Shown: positions 1-9,108, counted from the stretch's first letter. The stretch: DNA of 64,000 nucleotides from CATQHB01 sp965262595 (GCA_965262595.1 OZ253548.1:2046001-2110000), one strand, 5' to 3'. The notes: generated by a model from the sequence alone, not told the origin. Numbers and translations: made by a program.

Positions 1-374
1 AATTGTCGGACTTGATCTTTAGGAACGGATCTTATCTGTTCCTTATTGCCTGAGGCATATATGGTTATTTCCCCCATCAGCATACCTGTCTTAGACTCAA
101 TGGACGAAATCTTGTCATAAGGGATGTCCTCTATTTTTAGAGACCCCGGCACCCCCTTATCTACAAAGACAACCCGCCTATCGGCAGCTACCAAAACACC
201 TCTGCCGTTGTTGTACCTACCGGATGCGAGCATCTCGGGGAATTCCCCCTCCCATAGGATACCAGGTAACTCCTTAATCTCGCCATGGACGAGCAGGTTC
301 TTTGAAATCCCATCCAACTGCTTAAGAGCCGCATCTATGGCTGCTGCTTTTGAGTCTTGATTGTCGTATGCCAT
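1..374 (-). CDS. PH-domain (YokE-like) protein, partial
   Basis: This minus-strand reading frame starts with ATG at 374 and stays open to the left edge, so only the N-terminal ~124 residues are present. An N-terminal helical stretch is followed by residues such as GEFPEMLASGRYNNGRGVLVAADRR and then VVFVDKG, DIPYDKISSIE and GEITIYASG. This is the strand pattern of bacterial PH domains of the YokE/bPH_3 type, which often sit in small cytoplasmic or membrane-associated proteins of unknown role. The missing C-terminus could carry further domains. The next gene upstream on the same strand (the small membrane protein ending at 414) is 40 bp away, so they may be co-transcribed. The family call rests on pattern recognition only. 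Confidence 0.6.
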   Translation of the reverse strand, partial: MAYDNQDSKAAAIDAALKQLDGISKNLLVHGEIKELPGILWEGEFPEMLASGRYNNGRGVLVAADRRVVFVDKGVPGSLKIEDIPYDKISSIESKTGMLMGEITIYASGNKEQIRSVPKDQVRQ

Positions 375-413
375 TTACAGTCGTCCCCCTATGCAAGCAG
401 TCGCCCGCCGCCC

Positions 414-623
414 CTAGCCTCCCCGAAGGGTCAAGGCTACCAGAGCAGCAATGACACCGCCCAAGCCGCCAAGCATTACACCGCCCACCCCCAAGATTGA
501 CAGCAGGATTTGCCGCTGTCCGGCCCGCAAGTCCTGGACCGCTTGGGACAGTTCGATTACCCGCCCTTCCAAGTTGCCCAACTGCCCCTCTAAAGTAGGC
601 CGGATTTGTGCGCCGGTTGCCAT
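414..623 (-). CDS. small coiled-coil, tail-anchored membrane protein
   Basis: The predicted product has 69 residues. A heptad-like amphipathic segment (LEGQLGNLEGRVIELSQAVQ, residues ~11-30) is followed by a glycine-rich hydrophobic C-terminal helix (ILLSILGVGGVMLGGLGGVIAALVALTL). This resembles a short coiled coil with a C-terminal membrane anchor, as in XhlA/holin-like or other tail-anchored peptides. ATG at 623 is preferred because an AGGAAGGA element lies about 11 nt upstream. ATG at 674, with AGGACC ahead of it, would add 17 residues. The longer frame reaching 863 runs into the DUF1800 gene and is not believed. Function is unknown. Confidence 0.5.
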   Translation of the reverse strand: MATGAQIRPTLEGQLGNLEGRVIELSQAVQDLRAGQRQILLSILGVGGVMLGGLGGVIAALVALTLRGG

Positions 624-682
624 CCTGTTTAAAATCCTTCCTGGAATGAGCCGGAAAGTAGGTTCCCGGCTCATTGTAGGTC

Positions 683-2083
683 CTATGCGTACTGATAATC
701 CCGCAGTGAGACGATCAATTGCAGCAGTTCCGATATCCGCTGAGTGGACGCGGCCGAGTCCTGCTGGGTGCCCCAGGAAAGGTTGCCGCCGGCGTTGGCA
801 TGGTCCATCAGTTCCAGGCGGGTCTCCTCGTTGACTTCCAGCGGGCCCATCAGGTCCAGGCAAGTATCCACAAACTGGTCCGGAGTAGCGTCGCCCAGGG
901 CCTGGATCCGGCCAATCATTGAGCGGATACCGGGTCGGGATACATCCCCCACCATATCGGCGGTGAAGTTAATCCGGCGCATCAGCGAGCCGCTGTTAAT
1001 CCACTCGGCGCCAGTGTGCCAACCCTCCACGCTGGGGGGATTGAGCAAGTCCTGACCCATGTAGTTGGGCTGACGGGACAGGTCGCCAATGCCGGGGCCG
1101 GGGAAGTCGGAACCGCCCACCAGCTTCATGGTGCCTACCACCACTTCCGCCGGACTCTTCAGCTTGGCGAACCGGGCGTTCTTGAAGAAGTCGGAGTTGA
1201 ACAGCACCCGCAGGGTGGAGCGGATGTCGTAGCCGGATTCCACGAAGGCATCGGTCAGAGTCTCGATAGCGTCCTCGTCCAGGGGCGGAGTCACCGCCCA
1301 GGCCGGTACCTGAGCTTCGTCGGCCACAAAGTAGTTATACAGGTGGCGGGCGATGAAGCCGGCGGTAGCCGGATGCTCGCAGACGATGCCAATTACATCG
1401 TCGCCGTTGAGGTTGCCGGTCTCCCCCAGGAAAGTTTTCTCGCCGTTGTCATGGTCCTCCGGGCGATAGACAAAGCGCCAGTCGTGGCGACCTATCGGGC
1501 CGCGGGGCAGCTTGGCTTCCATCGTCCAGCCGGTAAAGGCGCGGGAACACTCCCGCACGTCCACCTCGGTATAGTTGCCCACGCCCATGCTGAACAGTTC
1601 CAGCAGTTCCCGGCCCCAGTTTTCGTTGACCGCCCCGGCGTGGTTATCGTTATTGTCCAGCCAGTAAAGCATGGCCGGGTTCTGGGCAACCCCAAGGAGC
1701 AGTTCCTTGTAGCTGCCCATACCCTTCTCGCGGAACATGGTTATCATGTTCTGGATTTCGTCGTAGTGGTCAACCTTGGACACGCCGGTGGCGAAGAGGT
1801 GATGCCAGAAGAGGACCATCTTCTCTTCCAGGGGGCGCTTGGTGTTAATCATAAACCAGAGCCATTCGGCGGCGCCCATGCCGGGCAGGGTGCCGGGACG
1901 CCAGGTCCAGGGCTGGTAGCGCATCATTTCAAAGCGGTCCAGGGCATCCGATTCCGGGTTCAGCAGTTCCTCTACCGTGGCTTCATAGCCCCTGGCTGCC
2001 CGGGTTTCCAGTTCCTCGCGGGTGGCGCCAAAACCGGCGCGGCGCATCAGGTGAGCCATTAATGCAATATCTTGGTTTGCCAT
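683..2083 (-). CDS. DUF1800 domain-containing protein
   Basis: The 466-residue protein matches the DUF1800 family throughout: N-terminal 'LMRRAGFGAT', 'PLEEKMVLFWHHLFATG', 'QNPAMLYWLDN', 'NENWGRELLELFSMGVGNYTE', 'AFTGWT' and a C-terminal 'NPPSVEGWHTGAEW'. DUF1800 proteins usually pair with a DUF1501 protein and are common in Planctomycetes and Chloroflexi; their biochemical role is unknown. No DUF1501 gene is adjacent here. Two ATGs lie six bases apart (2089 and 2083). The second is better placed behind the GGAGGAGG ribosome-binding site, with about 7 nt spacing. No signal peptide is visible. The family call is firm and the function is not. Confidence 0.88.
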   Translation of the reverse strand: MANQDIALMAHLMRRAGFGATREELETRAARGYEATVEELLNPESDALDRFEMMRYQPWTWRPGTLPGMGAAEWLWFMINTKRPLEEKMVLFWHHLFATGVSKVDHYDEIQNMITMFREKGMGSYKELLLGVAQNPAMLYWLDNNDNHAGAVNENWGRELLELFSMGVGNYTEVDVRECSRAFTGWTMEAKLPRGPIGRHDWRFVYRPEDHDNGEKTFLGETGNLNGDDVIGIVCEHPATAGFIARHLYNYFVADEAQVPAWAVTPPLDEDAIETLTDAFVESGYDIRSTLRVLFNSDFFKNARFAKLKSPAEVVVGTMKLVGGSDFPGPGIGDLSRQPNYMGQDLLNPPSVEGWHTGAEWINSGSLMRRINFTADMVGDVSRPGIRSMIGRIQALGDATPDQFVDTCLDLMGPLEVNEETRLELMDHANAGGNLSWGTQQDSAASTQRISELLQLIVSLRDYQYA

Positions 2084-2498
2084 TGCCATTCCTCCTCCCT
2101 AAAAAGACCTGATTTTCATCATCCATTGTTTGGAGCGAACGATTATAATTGCCCGCATTATCCGCCACCAGATATGGACTTGTCAATTCCGCCTGCCCTC
2201 TTGAACCGGGTCATTCCAAAGTCCAAGGGCCGGTGCATACCCCCGCTCACCCTGAGCCGGTCGAAGGGTCAGGTCAGCCGGAGCGGATCGCAATACTTCA
2301 TAATCGAGTGGCCCGGCCCTTTTACCGGCCGGCGAAATTGACCGGCTGCCCTGATCCGGTTACCCTGATGCAACTACCGGTTCCAACCACCGGTTCCAAC
2401 CACCGGCGTCCGTCCATCCGCCAAAAGCCGCCCGGTAGCCACCGCATTGAGCGTGATGTAAAATAGGCCACAAATCCGCACAAACAAAGGAGTCTTCC
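2084..2498. other. intergenic region with one REP-like motif
   Basis: This stretch lies between the divergent DUF1800 and EthD genes. It carries one copy (2243-2267) of the short repeat family whose core reads GCTCA-CC-TGAGC-CGGTCGA. It also holds TATAAT-like hexamers around 2135 and C/G-rich direct repeats of ACCGGTTCCAACC near 2380-2403. No convincing gene is seen. Confidence 0.5.
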
Positions 2499-2810
2499 AT
2501 GATTAAAGTTTCGTTCCTCTATGCCAACGAACCGGACAAGAAGTTTGACCTGGGATATTTCACCGGAACGCATATGCCCCTGGTGCATCAGCGTCTGGAT
2601 TCTATGGGTCTGCTGCGATCCGAGGTGGAAAGCGGGGTAAGTTCCGCCGATCCCACCGCTCCGGCTCCCTTTATCGCCGTGGGCAACCTGTATTTCAACA
2701 CCGCCGATGAGGTTCACGAGGGGTTTAAGACCCACGGGCGGGAGTTGATGGGAGACACCGCCAACTATACCGACATCCGCCCCCAAGTCCAGATAAGCGA
2801 GTTGGTGTAG
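2499..2810 (+). CDS. EthD family protein
   Basis: The 103-residue product is a single ferredoxin-like alpha-beta-barrel domain of the EthD/dimeric type. It opens with 'MIKVSFLYANEPDKKFDLGYF' (shown here as a pattern), contains the typical 'HMPLVHQRL' segment where EthD proteins have a conserved histidine, and ends with 'TDIRPQVQISEL'. EthD proteins dimerise and take part in ether or aromatic degradation, or have unknown cofactor-independent roles. The ATG follows a clear AAAGGAG with 6 nt spacing. It is followed 37 bp downstream by the DUF885 gene on the same strand, so co-transcription is likely. The substrate is unknown. Confidence 0.85.
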   Translation: MIKVSFLYANEPDKKFDLGYFTGTHMPLVHQRLDSMGLLRSEVESGVSSADPTAPAPFIAVGNLYFNTADEVHEGFKTHGRELMGDTANYTDIRPQVQISELV

Positions 2811-2847
2811 CCGCTCCGGTAATTCTTGAAGGGAACAGGTAAAAGCG

Positions 2848-4620
2848 ATGGCCCAGCACGGCGGCGATGCCGGCGCAAATACCCCGGAAACCGTCTTTGA
2901 CCAACTGGCCCAACGGCTGATCAAGGAACATTGGGACTTTTACCCCACTGCCGGGTCTCGCATCGGACGGCACGAGTATGACGGCCGGTTGCCCGACTTA
3001 TCCTCCCACCGGCAGAGCCGCCGGATTGAGGAGCTGCGGCGGGGACTGGCCCAACTGTCCGGCATCGCCGCCGCCGATTCCGACGGTTCCCCCGGCTCCC
3101 ACGATATAACCGCCGAGCTGCGGCTGAGCGGCCGAATGCTGGAGCTGTTTCTGCGGCGGGAGTTGTTCAACCTGGAGGAGCTCCGGCCCCTTTCCACCAA
3201 CCCGATGCGTCAGGTTGGCTATCTGAACGTTGGCGGCTACGTTAAGCGAAATTATGCGCCCCTGGCCGACCGCCTGCGCTCCGCAACCGAAGCCCTGGAG
3301 CAAGTTCCGGAGTTTTTGCAGGTTCTGGAGGCCTCCCTGGACCCGGAAGTGGGCCGGCCGGTGCTGGAAATGAGCATCGAGAGCTACCGGGGGATGGCCC
3401 GCTTTTACCGGGTTGACCTGGACCAATCCAATATCGCTAATGGCGTCAATGGCTCCAATGGCGCTAATAACTCCGGCGGAGACGGTCATGCCCCCTCAAC
3501 CGGGCCCGAACGGGCGGTCCTGGCCGAGTTTGACGACGCCCGGGAGCGGGCCGCTCAAGCCCTGGACGGTTTTGTGGAGCGGTTGGAAGCGCGCTTGACG
3601 CGGGCTCCTGAGGACTTTGCCATCGGCCCCCAACTCTACGCCGCGATGCTGGCCCACGGCGAGGGCGTCAACGTGCCGCTGCAAGGGTTGATTGACCTGG
3701 GCCAGGCCAATCTGGAGCAGAACCTGGACCGGCTGGCTCAGGCCGCCGCGGCCATTGCTCCGGGCCGCACGGTAAGGGAGCTGGTCACCGATATTGGCCG
3801 GAACCATCCCGCCGCCGCCGCGTTGATACCGGAAACCCGGGCGATGCTGGAGGATATCCGGCAGTCTCTACTTGACCTGGACTTAATCTCTTTGCCCTCG
3901 GAGGACCGCTGCCAGGTGGTGGAAACGCCCACCTATATGCGCTATGCCTTCGCCGCGATGGACAGCCCCGGGTCGCTGGAGACCCGGGCCACCGAGTCCT
4001 TCTACTACGTTACGCCGGTGGAGGAAAGCTGGACATCGCAGCAGCAGGAAGAATGGCTGTCCAACTTTAATTACGATACCCTGCGCATCGTGTCAATCCA
4101 CGAAGTTTATCCGGGCCACTTTGTCCACCACCTGCACAACAGCTACGGCCGGCCCTTACCTCTGGTCAATCGGGTGGCCTCCTCCTACGCTTTTACCGAG
4201 GGCTGGGCGCACTATACCGAGCAGATGATGCTGGAAACCGACTATGGCAAGGGACAGCCGACCCTGCTGGTTACCCAGTTGCTGGAGGCGCTGGTGCGCA
4301 ACTGCCGCTACTTATGCGCCCTGGGGATGCACACTCAGAGGATGACGGTGGACGAGGCAACCCGTTTCTTTATGGATAATGCCTATATGGAAGAATTGCC
4401 GGCCCGCCGGGAGGCGCTGCGGGGCACCTTTGACCCCGGTTATCTGAACTATACGCTGGGCAAGCTGATGATTCTCAAGCTGCGGGATGACTACCGACGG
4501 GAACAGGGCGCGGCCTATTCGCTGAAGGGTTTCCATGACCGGCTCCTGTCCTACGGCGCTCCGCCGCTGCCCCTGCTCCGGGAGGCGATGCTGACCGACC
4601 CGGGAGTAACGCCGCTGTAG
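2848..4620 (+). CDS. DUF885 family zinc-metallopeptidase-like protein
   Basis: The 590-residue protein is of typical length for DUF885. The signature HEVYPGH (residues ~418-424), with an HExxxGH arrangement, is followed by 'YAFTEGWAHYTEQMM', which places the expected glutamate ligand about 40 residues later. The C-terminus contains 'NYTLGKLMILKLRDDYR', another hallmark. These proteins are thought to be cytoplasmic or lipoprotein metallopeptidases; no signal peptide is seen here. An internal Asn/Gly-rich linker (around residues 197-215, 'NGVNGSNGANNSGGDG') looks like a low-complexity insertion. Substrate and physiological role are unknown. Confidence 0.88.
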   Translation: MAQHGGDAGANTPETVFDQLAQRLIKEHWDFYPTAGSRIGRHEYDGRLPDLSSHRQSRRIEELRRGLAQLSGIAAADSDGSPGSHDITAELRLSGRMLELFLRRELFNLEELRPLSTNPMRQVGYLNVGGYVKRNYAPLADRLRSATEALEQVPEFLQVLEASLDPEVGRPVLEMSIESYRGMARFYRVDLDQSNIANGVNGSNGANNSGGDGHAPSTGPERAVLAEFDDARERAAQALDGFVERLEARLTRAPEDFAIGPQLYAAMLAHGEGVNVPLQGLIDLGQANLEQNLDRLAQAAAAIAPGRTVRELVTDIGRNHPAAAALIPETRAMLEDIRQSLLDLDLISLPSEDRCQVVETPTYMRYAFAAMDSPGSLETRATESFYYVTPVEESWTSQQQEEWLSNFNYDTLRIVSIHEVYPGHFVHHLHNSYGRPLPLVNRVASSYAFTEGWAHYTEQMMLETDYGKGQPTLLVTQLLEALVRNCRYLCALGMHTQRMTVDEATRFFMDNAYMEELPARREALRGTFDPGYLNYTLGKLMILKLRDDYRREQGAAYSLKGFHDRLLSYGAPPLPLLREAMLTDPGVTPL

Positions 4621-4737
4621 GACGCCCGGCGGCGCCGGATGGGCCGCAGGACAGGAATCGCAGGCATCGGGCATATCCAGGGAGCAGGGTAAAGGTAAGA
4701 GTAAAAGTAGAAACGGGAGACTGTCTCGGCGCTAAAA

Positions 4738-5445
4738 TCAGCCGGTACGGAAGTTTACCCGGCGGAAAGCCTCGGCGAACTCGCAATCCGTTTCGTTGCC
4801 GGCATCGCGGGCCCGCTCCATCACGTAATCAATCACTTCACGCTCGGGATGATCGGCAACCTGACTGCGGTGGGCCTGCACTGCCTCCAGTTTTATATCC
4901 ATGGTCTCGCCGATGTCAATAAATGTGTTGGCCTGCTCGGTGCCCCAAAACAGGATAGCGCCGGTCTTGTGCGGCTCCAGCCCTTCTTCACGCCACAACT
5001 CGCCGAAGTGCAGATGGTCGCGGGCGTAGGGAAATACCGCATCCAACGCCACCTGTCCGGCAACCCGATGGTCCCGGTGCCAAGCCGAATTGCGGCGGTA
5101 CGGCTCGGTAACCAGCACCACCTCCGGCTGTACCCGGCGGATTTCCCGCACCAGTTGCTTGCGAAACTCGCCGGAATCCTCAAGTTCGCCATCCGGATAG
5201 CCCAGCTTCACTACCTCTTTGACCCCCAGAACATTAGCGGCGTCCAGTTGTTCCTTCCCCCGGGTGGCGGCCAACTCCTCGGCGGAAATCCCCGGCTTGT
5301 CGGTGCCCTTGCCGCCGTCGGTACATTGAACGTAATAGACCTCGGCCCCCTGCTTAATCCACCGGGCCAGCGTGCCGCCGCACCAGATTTCCGCATCATC
5401 CGGGTGCGGTGTAATCACCAATACGCGTCGCGGGGTTTCTTCCAT
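4738..5445 (-). CDS. PIG-L/LmbE family N-acetylglucosaminyl deacetylase-like protein
   Basis: The 235-residue protein has the PIG-L fold signatures. 'TPHPDDAEIWCGG' near residues 12-24 supplies the HPDD zinc-binding motif, and 'WHRDHR' around residue 122 supplies the second histidine motif. 'DGGKGTD' and 'LGYPDGEL' are also typical. Members remove acetyl groups from GlcNAc-type substrates, for example in bacillithiol or mycothiol synthesis or in antibiotic and glycolipid pathways. No thiol-synthesis neighbours are adjacent, although a degraded acetyltransferase fragment lies downstream of its start. GGAAGGAG sits 7 nt upstream of the ATG. The exact substrate is open. Confidence 0.85.
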   Translation of the reverse strand: MEETPRRVLVITPHPDDAEIWCGGTLARWIKQGAEVYYVQCTDGGKGTDKPGISAEELAATRGKEQLDAANVLGVKEVVKLGYPDGELEDSGEFRKQLVREIRRVQPEVVLVTEPYRRNSAWHRDHRVAGQVALDAVFPYARDHLHFGELWREEGLEPHKTGAILFWGTEQANTFIDIGETMDIKLEAVQAHRSQVADHPEREVIDYVMERARDAGNETDCEFAEAFRRVNFRTG

Positions 5446-5679
5446 CCGCAGACTCCTTCCGTCAGGTATGCCGGTTGCCCCCGGCGTTTGCCGAATACTA
5501 ATCGGCTTTAATATGATGCCCGGTGATAATCTACGTCGGTATGGTACACAAAAACTGCGGTCGATTCAACTTTGCCGTGGCCCGAAGCCGGGGGTAATCG
5601 CCTTTCGGCGGTAAAAGTCCCCGGCAATCGTCCTTCCGGCGCAGGCCGCAATCCAGACAGTCCGACCAAAGGAAAGAAG

Positions 5680-5724
5680 GAATGAAGGAGAGAAGGAATG
5701 AAGGAGAGAAGGAGAGAAGGAGAG
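5680..5724. repeat. purine-rich tandem repeat (GGAGAGAAGGAATGAA type)
   Basis: Short, imperfect AAGGAGAGAAGGAATG units are repeated three to four times on the plus strand. The stretch is non-coding and lies between the PIG-L gene and the acetyltransferase remnant. Similar polypurine slippage tracts occur elsewhere in the window. Confidence 0.7.
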
Positions 5725-5861
5725 TCGGCCCATGCCCAGGATTTCTCCGGAATGACGGTAGCAGGCTGGAATCAAAGGGTTCAAACAGGCCAATCCGAGG
5801 CATAAAGGTTCAACTGCAACCATCCCGCCTCACTTCCGGGGCCTTTCGACCATCCAGGAAA

Positions 5862-6020
5862 ATCCGCTCTTTAACCGCCGGCATGGAATACCTGCAATCG
5901 GCGGGAGTAGCCGAAATCGGGCTGGAAGTGGACGGCAACAACACCCCGGCCATCCGGTTGTACCATTCGGCAGGGTTGGCAAAAGTGGGGGAACTAAACT
6001 GGTTCGAGCTTAACCTGACG
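5862..6020 (+). pseudogene. remnant of a GNAT acetyltransferase (C-terminal fragment)
   Basis: In one plus frame the translation reads 'GMEYLQSAGVAEIGLEVDG' followed by 'NNTPAIRLYHSAGLAKVGEL'. This is the canonical acetyl-CoA-binding C-terminal part of a GNAT domain (LxVxxxNxxAxxLYxxxGF), closest in style to mycothiol-synthase-type N-acetyltransferases. Nothing recognisable as the N-terminal part precedes it and no proper start lies close by. The upstream sequence is repeat-rich. I read it as a decayed gene fragment left in the 5446-6093 gap. Confidence 0.6.
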
Positions 6021-6093
6021 GCGCCGGTCCGACCGCATAAAAACTCTTTCCGGGTCGGATTCGCCGGGCTGCTGCGTCCGCCTGCCCCCGGCT

Positions 6094-6774
6094 TTAGTCG
6101 TGGTCGAGTTCGCGGAAGGCCGGTTGCTGTGCCGCCTGTTCTCCCAGGATATTTGCGGCTAAAAGACCGCCGGATATGATAATCTTCATCGCATCATCCA
6201 CGGAAATGTCGGTATAGGTAAGGTCGCTGGCGGGAACAACAATCAAAAACCCGGACGATGGCACCGGCGTAGTTGGCACGTACACCGCGACCATTTCCTC
6301 CCCGTCGATTTCGCCAAGCTGAGAGGTTATCAGGCCAATGGACTTGGCTCCCTGCCGGGGAAACTCCACCAGCACCACGCCGCCGTAGGGCCGGTCTTCG
6401 GCATTTCCCATCAACTGCATCGCCGAGCGCAGCGGCCCGTAGATTCCCCGGACGCCCGGGATAAACTCCACTGCCTGGTGGCCGTGGTTAATCAACCGCC
6501 GGCCCAAACCGTGGGTGGTGAACCAACCGGCCAGGTAAACCACGCCCAGCAGACTCAGGACGCCCAGACCGGGCACGCGGGGGATCGGCAGATAGCGGAA
6601 GAGGGTATCTTGCAAGATGGGGTCCAGCAGGTCAAAGAAGAACTTAACCACCCAGTAGGTAATGACTAAAGGCAGCAGCACCAGCAGACCGGCGCCTATG
6701 GTCCCCTCGAAGTGAAATAGTATTTTGCGGAGGAGATTTCTCCGTTCAGCTGCTGGCCCGTCATTCTCCCACAT
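6094..6774 (-). CDS. DUF502 family membrane protein
   Basis: The 226-residue protein shows the DUF502 pattern. A transmembrane helix lies at residues ~28-50 ('AGLLVLLPLVITYWVV'), a second at ~71-86 ('VLSLLGVVYLAGWF'), then 'FIPGVRGIYGPLRSAMQ' and a soluble domain with 'VLVEFPRQGAKSIGLIT' and 'VYVPTTPVPSSGFLIVVP'. Family members are small inner-membrane proteins of unknown function, found in bacteria and plants. It is the last gene in a minus-strand run after the glycosyltransferase, with an 88 bp gap. Length and motifs look intact. Confidence 0.85.
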   Translation of the reverse strand: MWENDGPAAERRNLLRKILFHFEGTIGAGLLVLLPLVITYWVVKFFFDLLDPILQDTLFRYLPIPRVPGLGVLSLLGVVYLAGWFTTHGLGRRLINHGHQAVEFIPGVRGIYGPLRSAMQLMGNAEDRPYGGVVLVEFPRQGAKSIGLITSQLGEIDGEEMVAVYVPTTPVPSSGFLIVVPASDLTYTDISVDDAMKIIISGGLLAANILGEQAAQQPAFRELDHD

Positions 6775-6862
6775 CCGCCTAATTCACATCTCCCCTGAAA
6801 TCAAACTATCCCGCAGCCAATTCGGTGTGAAACCCTGCGATTTATTTATCGTTCTTCGCCGA

Positions 6863-8095
6863 CTATTCCTCTTGCGCCTTTTCAGCGCCCACTGCCCGGT
6901 AAACGTCGGAAATTTGCCCGGCTACTTTTTCCCAGCTCATACCCTCGGCCCGCCGGCGGGCGGCAATACCCATACTGTGCTGCAAACTCTTGCTGGACAT
7001 CAACATTTCCAGGGAATTGGCAAATGCCTCCGGGCACCGCCAGGACTTCAGGTAGCCGGTGCTGCCGTGCTGCACCACGGTGGAAAGGCCCCCGACCCGG
7101 GAGGCGACTACCGGCGTACCGCAGGCCATCGATTCCAGGGCAGCCAGGCCGAAACTTTCGTAGAAGGAGGGCACCACACAGACATCGGCGGCGCTGTAAT
7201 AGACCGGCAATTCCTCCTGTTCCACCCGGCCCACAAACTGGAACGACTCGTCCACCTGCAAGGTTTCGGTGAGGCGGCGGAGCCGGTCAAGCTCCCGGTC
7301 CTGTCCGTTATCATCACCGACCACCAGCACCCGCACCGGCTCGCAAGTGTCCAATTGGGCGGCGGTGCGCACCAGCAGCTCCACGCCTTTGAGCGACTCA
7401 ATGCGGCCCACGTAGAGCAGCACCTTGTCCCCGTTTAGGCCAAGCCGCTTGCGGGATTCTTCCCGGTCCAGGGGGCGGAAGGTACTTAAATCGACGCCGC
7501 AAGGCACCAGTTGGATGCGGCTCACATCGGCGCCGTAAAGCCGGGCCATCGCGTCCCGTTCGTGGGGACTGAAAGCGATGATGCGGTCGGCGGTGGCCAT
7601 CAGTTGCTCTTCCACCTGCTGCCGCTCCCAGGACTCGGTCTCACCGGCTCGGGACTGCATTTTGATTCGGGAAAGGGTGTGGAAGGTGATAACGTGGGGC
7701 AGCCCCAGGGACTCGCTGAAGGCGCGGCCCACCCAACCGGAAAGCCAGTAATGGGAATGAACCGCCTGGTAGGTCAGATTATGCTGCTCGCGGAACTCCT
7801 GCATTCCCTGAAGGAACTGGGGCAGACAGGGATACAGGTCATCCAGCGAGGCATCCGGCTCGCCGGCGGGCAAGCGAATTACCCGCACGTTGTCCGAAAT
7901 ACTTTCTATCTGTTTTCCCTCTTCTCCGGCGCGATGCTCCCGGGTAAAGACGTCCACGGCAACGCCGGTTTGGCCCAAGGCGCGGGCCAACTGGCGCACA
8001 TAGACGTTCATACCCCCCGATTTACCCTGTCCCGGAGCAGCCAGCGGGCTGGCATGGAAGGAGATAAAGGCTATCCGAGCCCTTGCTTCGCTCAA
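6863..8095 (-). CDS. glycosyltransferase family 4 (MshA-like)
   Basis: The 410-residue GT-B enzyme begins with 'IAFISFHASPLAAPGQGKSGGMNVYVRQLA', the donor/acceptor loop seen in MshA and sucrose-phosphate-synthase-like GT4 enzymes. Later it has 'VHSHYWLSGWVGR', 'LLYVGRIESLKGVELLV' and the C-terminal 'SFYESFGLAALESMACGTPVVAS', with the EX7E nucleotide-sugar-binding glutamates. It transfers a sugar from a nucleotide or related donor in the cytoplasm, with the acceptor unknown. The start is TTG at 8095, overlapping the TGA stop of the upstream acetyltransferase (TTGA), so translation is probably coupled. Mycothiol-type activity cannot be assumed. Confidence 0.85.
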   Translation of the reverse strand: MSEARARIAFISFHASPLAAPGQGKSGGMNVYVRQLARALGQTGVAVDVFTREHRAGEEGKQIESISDNVRVIRLPAGEPDASLDDLYPCLPQFLQGMQEFREQHNLTYQAVHSHYWLSGWVGRAFSESLGLPHVITFHTLSRIKMQSRAGETESWERQQVEEQLMATADRIIAFSPHERDAMARLYGADVSRIQLVPCGVDLSTFRPLDREESRKRLGLNGDKVLLYVGRIESLKGVELLVRTAAQLDTCEPVRVLVVGDDNGQDRELDRLRRLTETLQVDESFQFVGRVEQEELPVYYSAADVCVVPSFYESFGLAALESMACGTPVVASRVGGLSTVVQHGSTGYLKSWRCPEAFANSLEMLMSSKSLQHSMGIAARRRAEGMSWEKVAGQISDVYRAVGAEKAQEE

Positions 8096-9108
8096 CTTTT
8101 GTTCACCGCCATTGACCTTTTCACCACCATCTGATAAATACTCCGGTTCCGGCCGCCCAGGTGATATTTATAAGGCTCCGGCCCTCGGAGAAAGTCGAAA
8201 TAGCTCCGGCCCTGCTCAATGGCCTCCCGCAGGCACAAAGCGTTGAGCAGCAGGCCCACGCTGTAGTAGCTGTAGTCCGGATTGTACCCGCTGTTATACA
8301 AAAAGCGGGCCGAGTTATAGTCAAAGCACAGGGCGGCGGCCACGTCCTTACCGTCCATTTCCAGGAAGAAGAGCCGCAGTAAATCCATTTGCGCGGTGCG
8401 TTGGGTGATGCTGCGGAAGAAAGCCTCGCGCTCCGGGGTCATATAGGCCGCTTTTTCCGTGTCGCTTTGACGCATCAGCGTCAGGAAATCGTCCAACCGC
8501 GCGGCCACCTGCTCCGGCTCCCGCACGCAGTACCACCGCCAATTTTCCGTCGATTCCAGACGGCGCAGCTTGCGGCGCAGCTCGTGGCGGTTTTTCTTTG
8601 ACAGACCGGCCAAATATTCATCCCAGGTGGCGGGCAACTCCAGCCCCGGGGTCACGTCTTCTTCGGATATTTCCACCGAGTAGCCCCGATTGCGCGCCAG
8701 TTCGGGCAGATATTCGAGGGTGGGGGAGCTTTCAACCAACGAAGGCAGCTCCAGCACCTCGTAATTTTCTTCCTCCATTCGGCCCAGCAAGGCCGAAAAG
8801 AAATCTACTTCGTATCCGGGACGAATCACGAAGTCGTTATAGTCAAAGGTCTCCGAATTGCCCACAAAGGACAGCGCCGGACCCTGACGGGAAAGGGAGG
8901 CAATGGCGGCTACTCCGTCCGGTTGACGAATGTAGAATCCGGCCATTTCCCGGCCATTGCGGAAGGCGTCCCACCAGATCTCCTGCCATTGGGGCATCAG
9001 GAAGAAGGTATTAACCGGACACTGGGACAAAAGCCCCAGCCATTCCGTCTGGATTTCCTGAAACGAGGTGATGGGTAAGGTGACGGGCGCAGCAGTCAAA
9101 CTATCCAT
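8092..9108 (-). CDS. GNAT/FemAB-like N-acyltransferase (BioF2-like domain)
   Basis: The ~338-residue protein has the PF13480-type acetyltransferase fold. The N-terminal half contains 'FFLMPQWQEIWWDAF', and the C-terminal half 'RHELRRKLRRLE', 'AALCFDYNSARFLYNSGYNPDYS' and 'DFLRGPEPYKYHLG'. Such enzymes are often found beside glycosyltransferases in envelope or exopolysaccharide clusters, probably acylating sugars or peptides. ATG at 9108 is chosen because the longer frame runs through the folE gene. It overlaps the 3' end of folE by 8 bp, with GGAGG immediately upstream inside folE. Its own stop overlaps the next start. This suggests a tight three-gene unit. Substrate unknown. Confidence 0.78.
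   Translation of the reverse strand: MDSLTAAPVTLPITSFQEIQTEWLGLLSQCPVNTFFLMPQWQEIWWDAFRNGREMAGFYIRQPDGVAAIASLSRQGPALSFVGNSETFDYNDFVIRPGYEVDFFSALLGRMEEENYEVLELPSLVESSPTLEYLPELARNRGYSVEISEEDVTPGLELPATWDEYLAGLSKKNRHELRRKLRRLESTENWRWYCVREPEQVAARLDDFLTLMRQSDTEKAAYMTPEREAFFRSITQRTAQMDLLRLFFLEMDGKDVAAALCFDYNSARFLYNSGYNPDYSYYSVGLLLNALCLREAIEQGRSYFDFLRGPEPYKYHLGGRNRSIYQMVVKRSMAVNKS

Noticed and set aside
1016..2062. Long plus-strand ORF opposite DUF1800
   Set aside because: Antisense shadow of a gene with strong family motifs, rich in His/Gly/Val as expected for GC-rich shadow frames.
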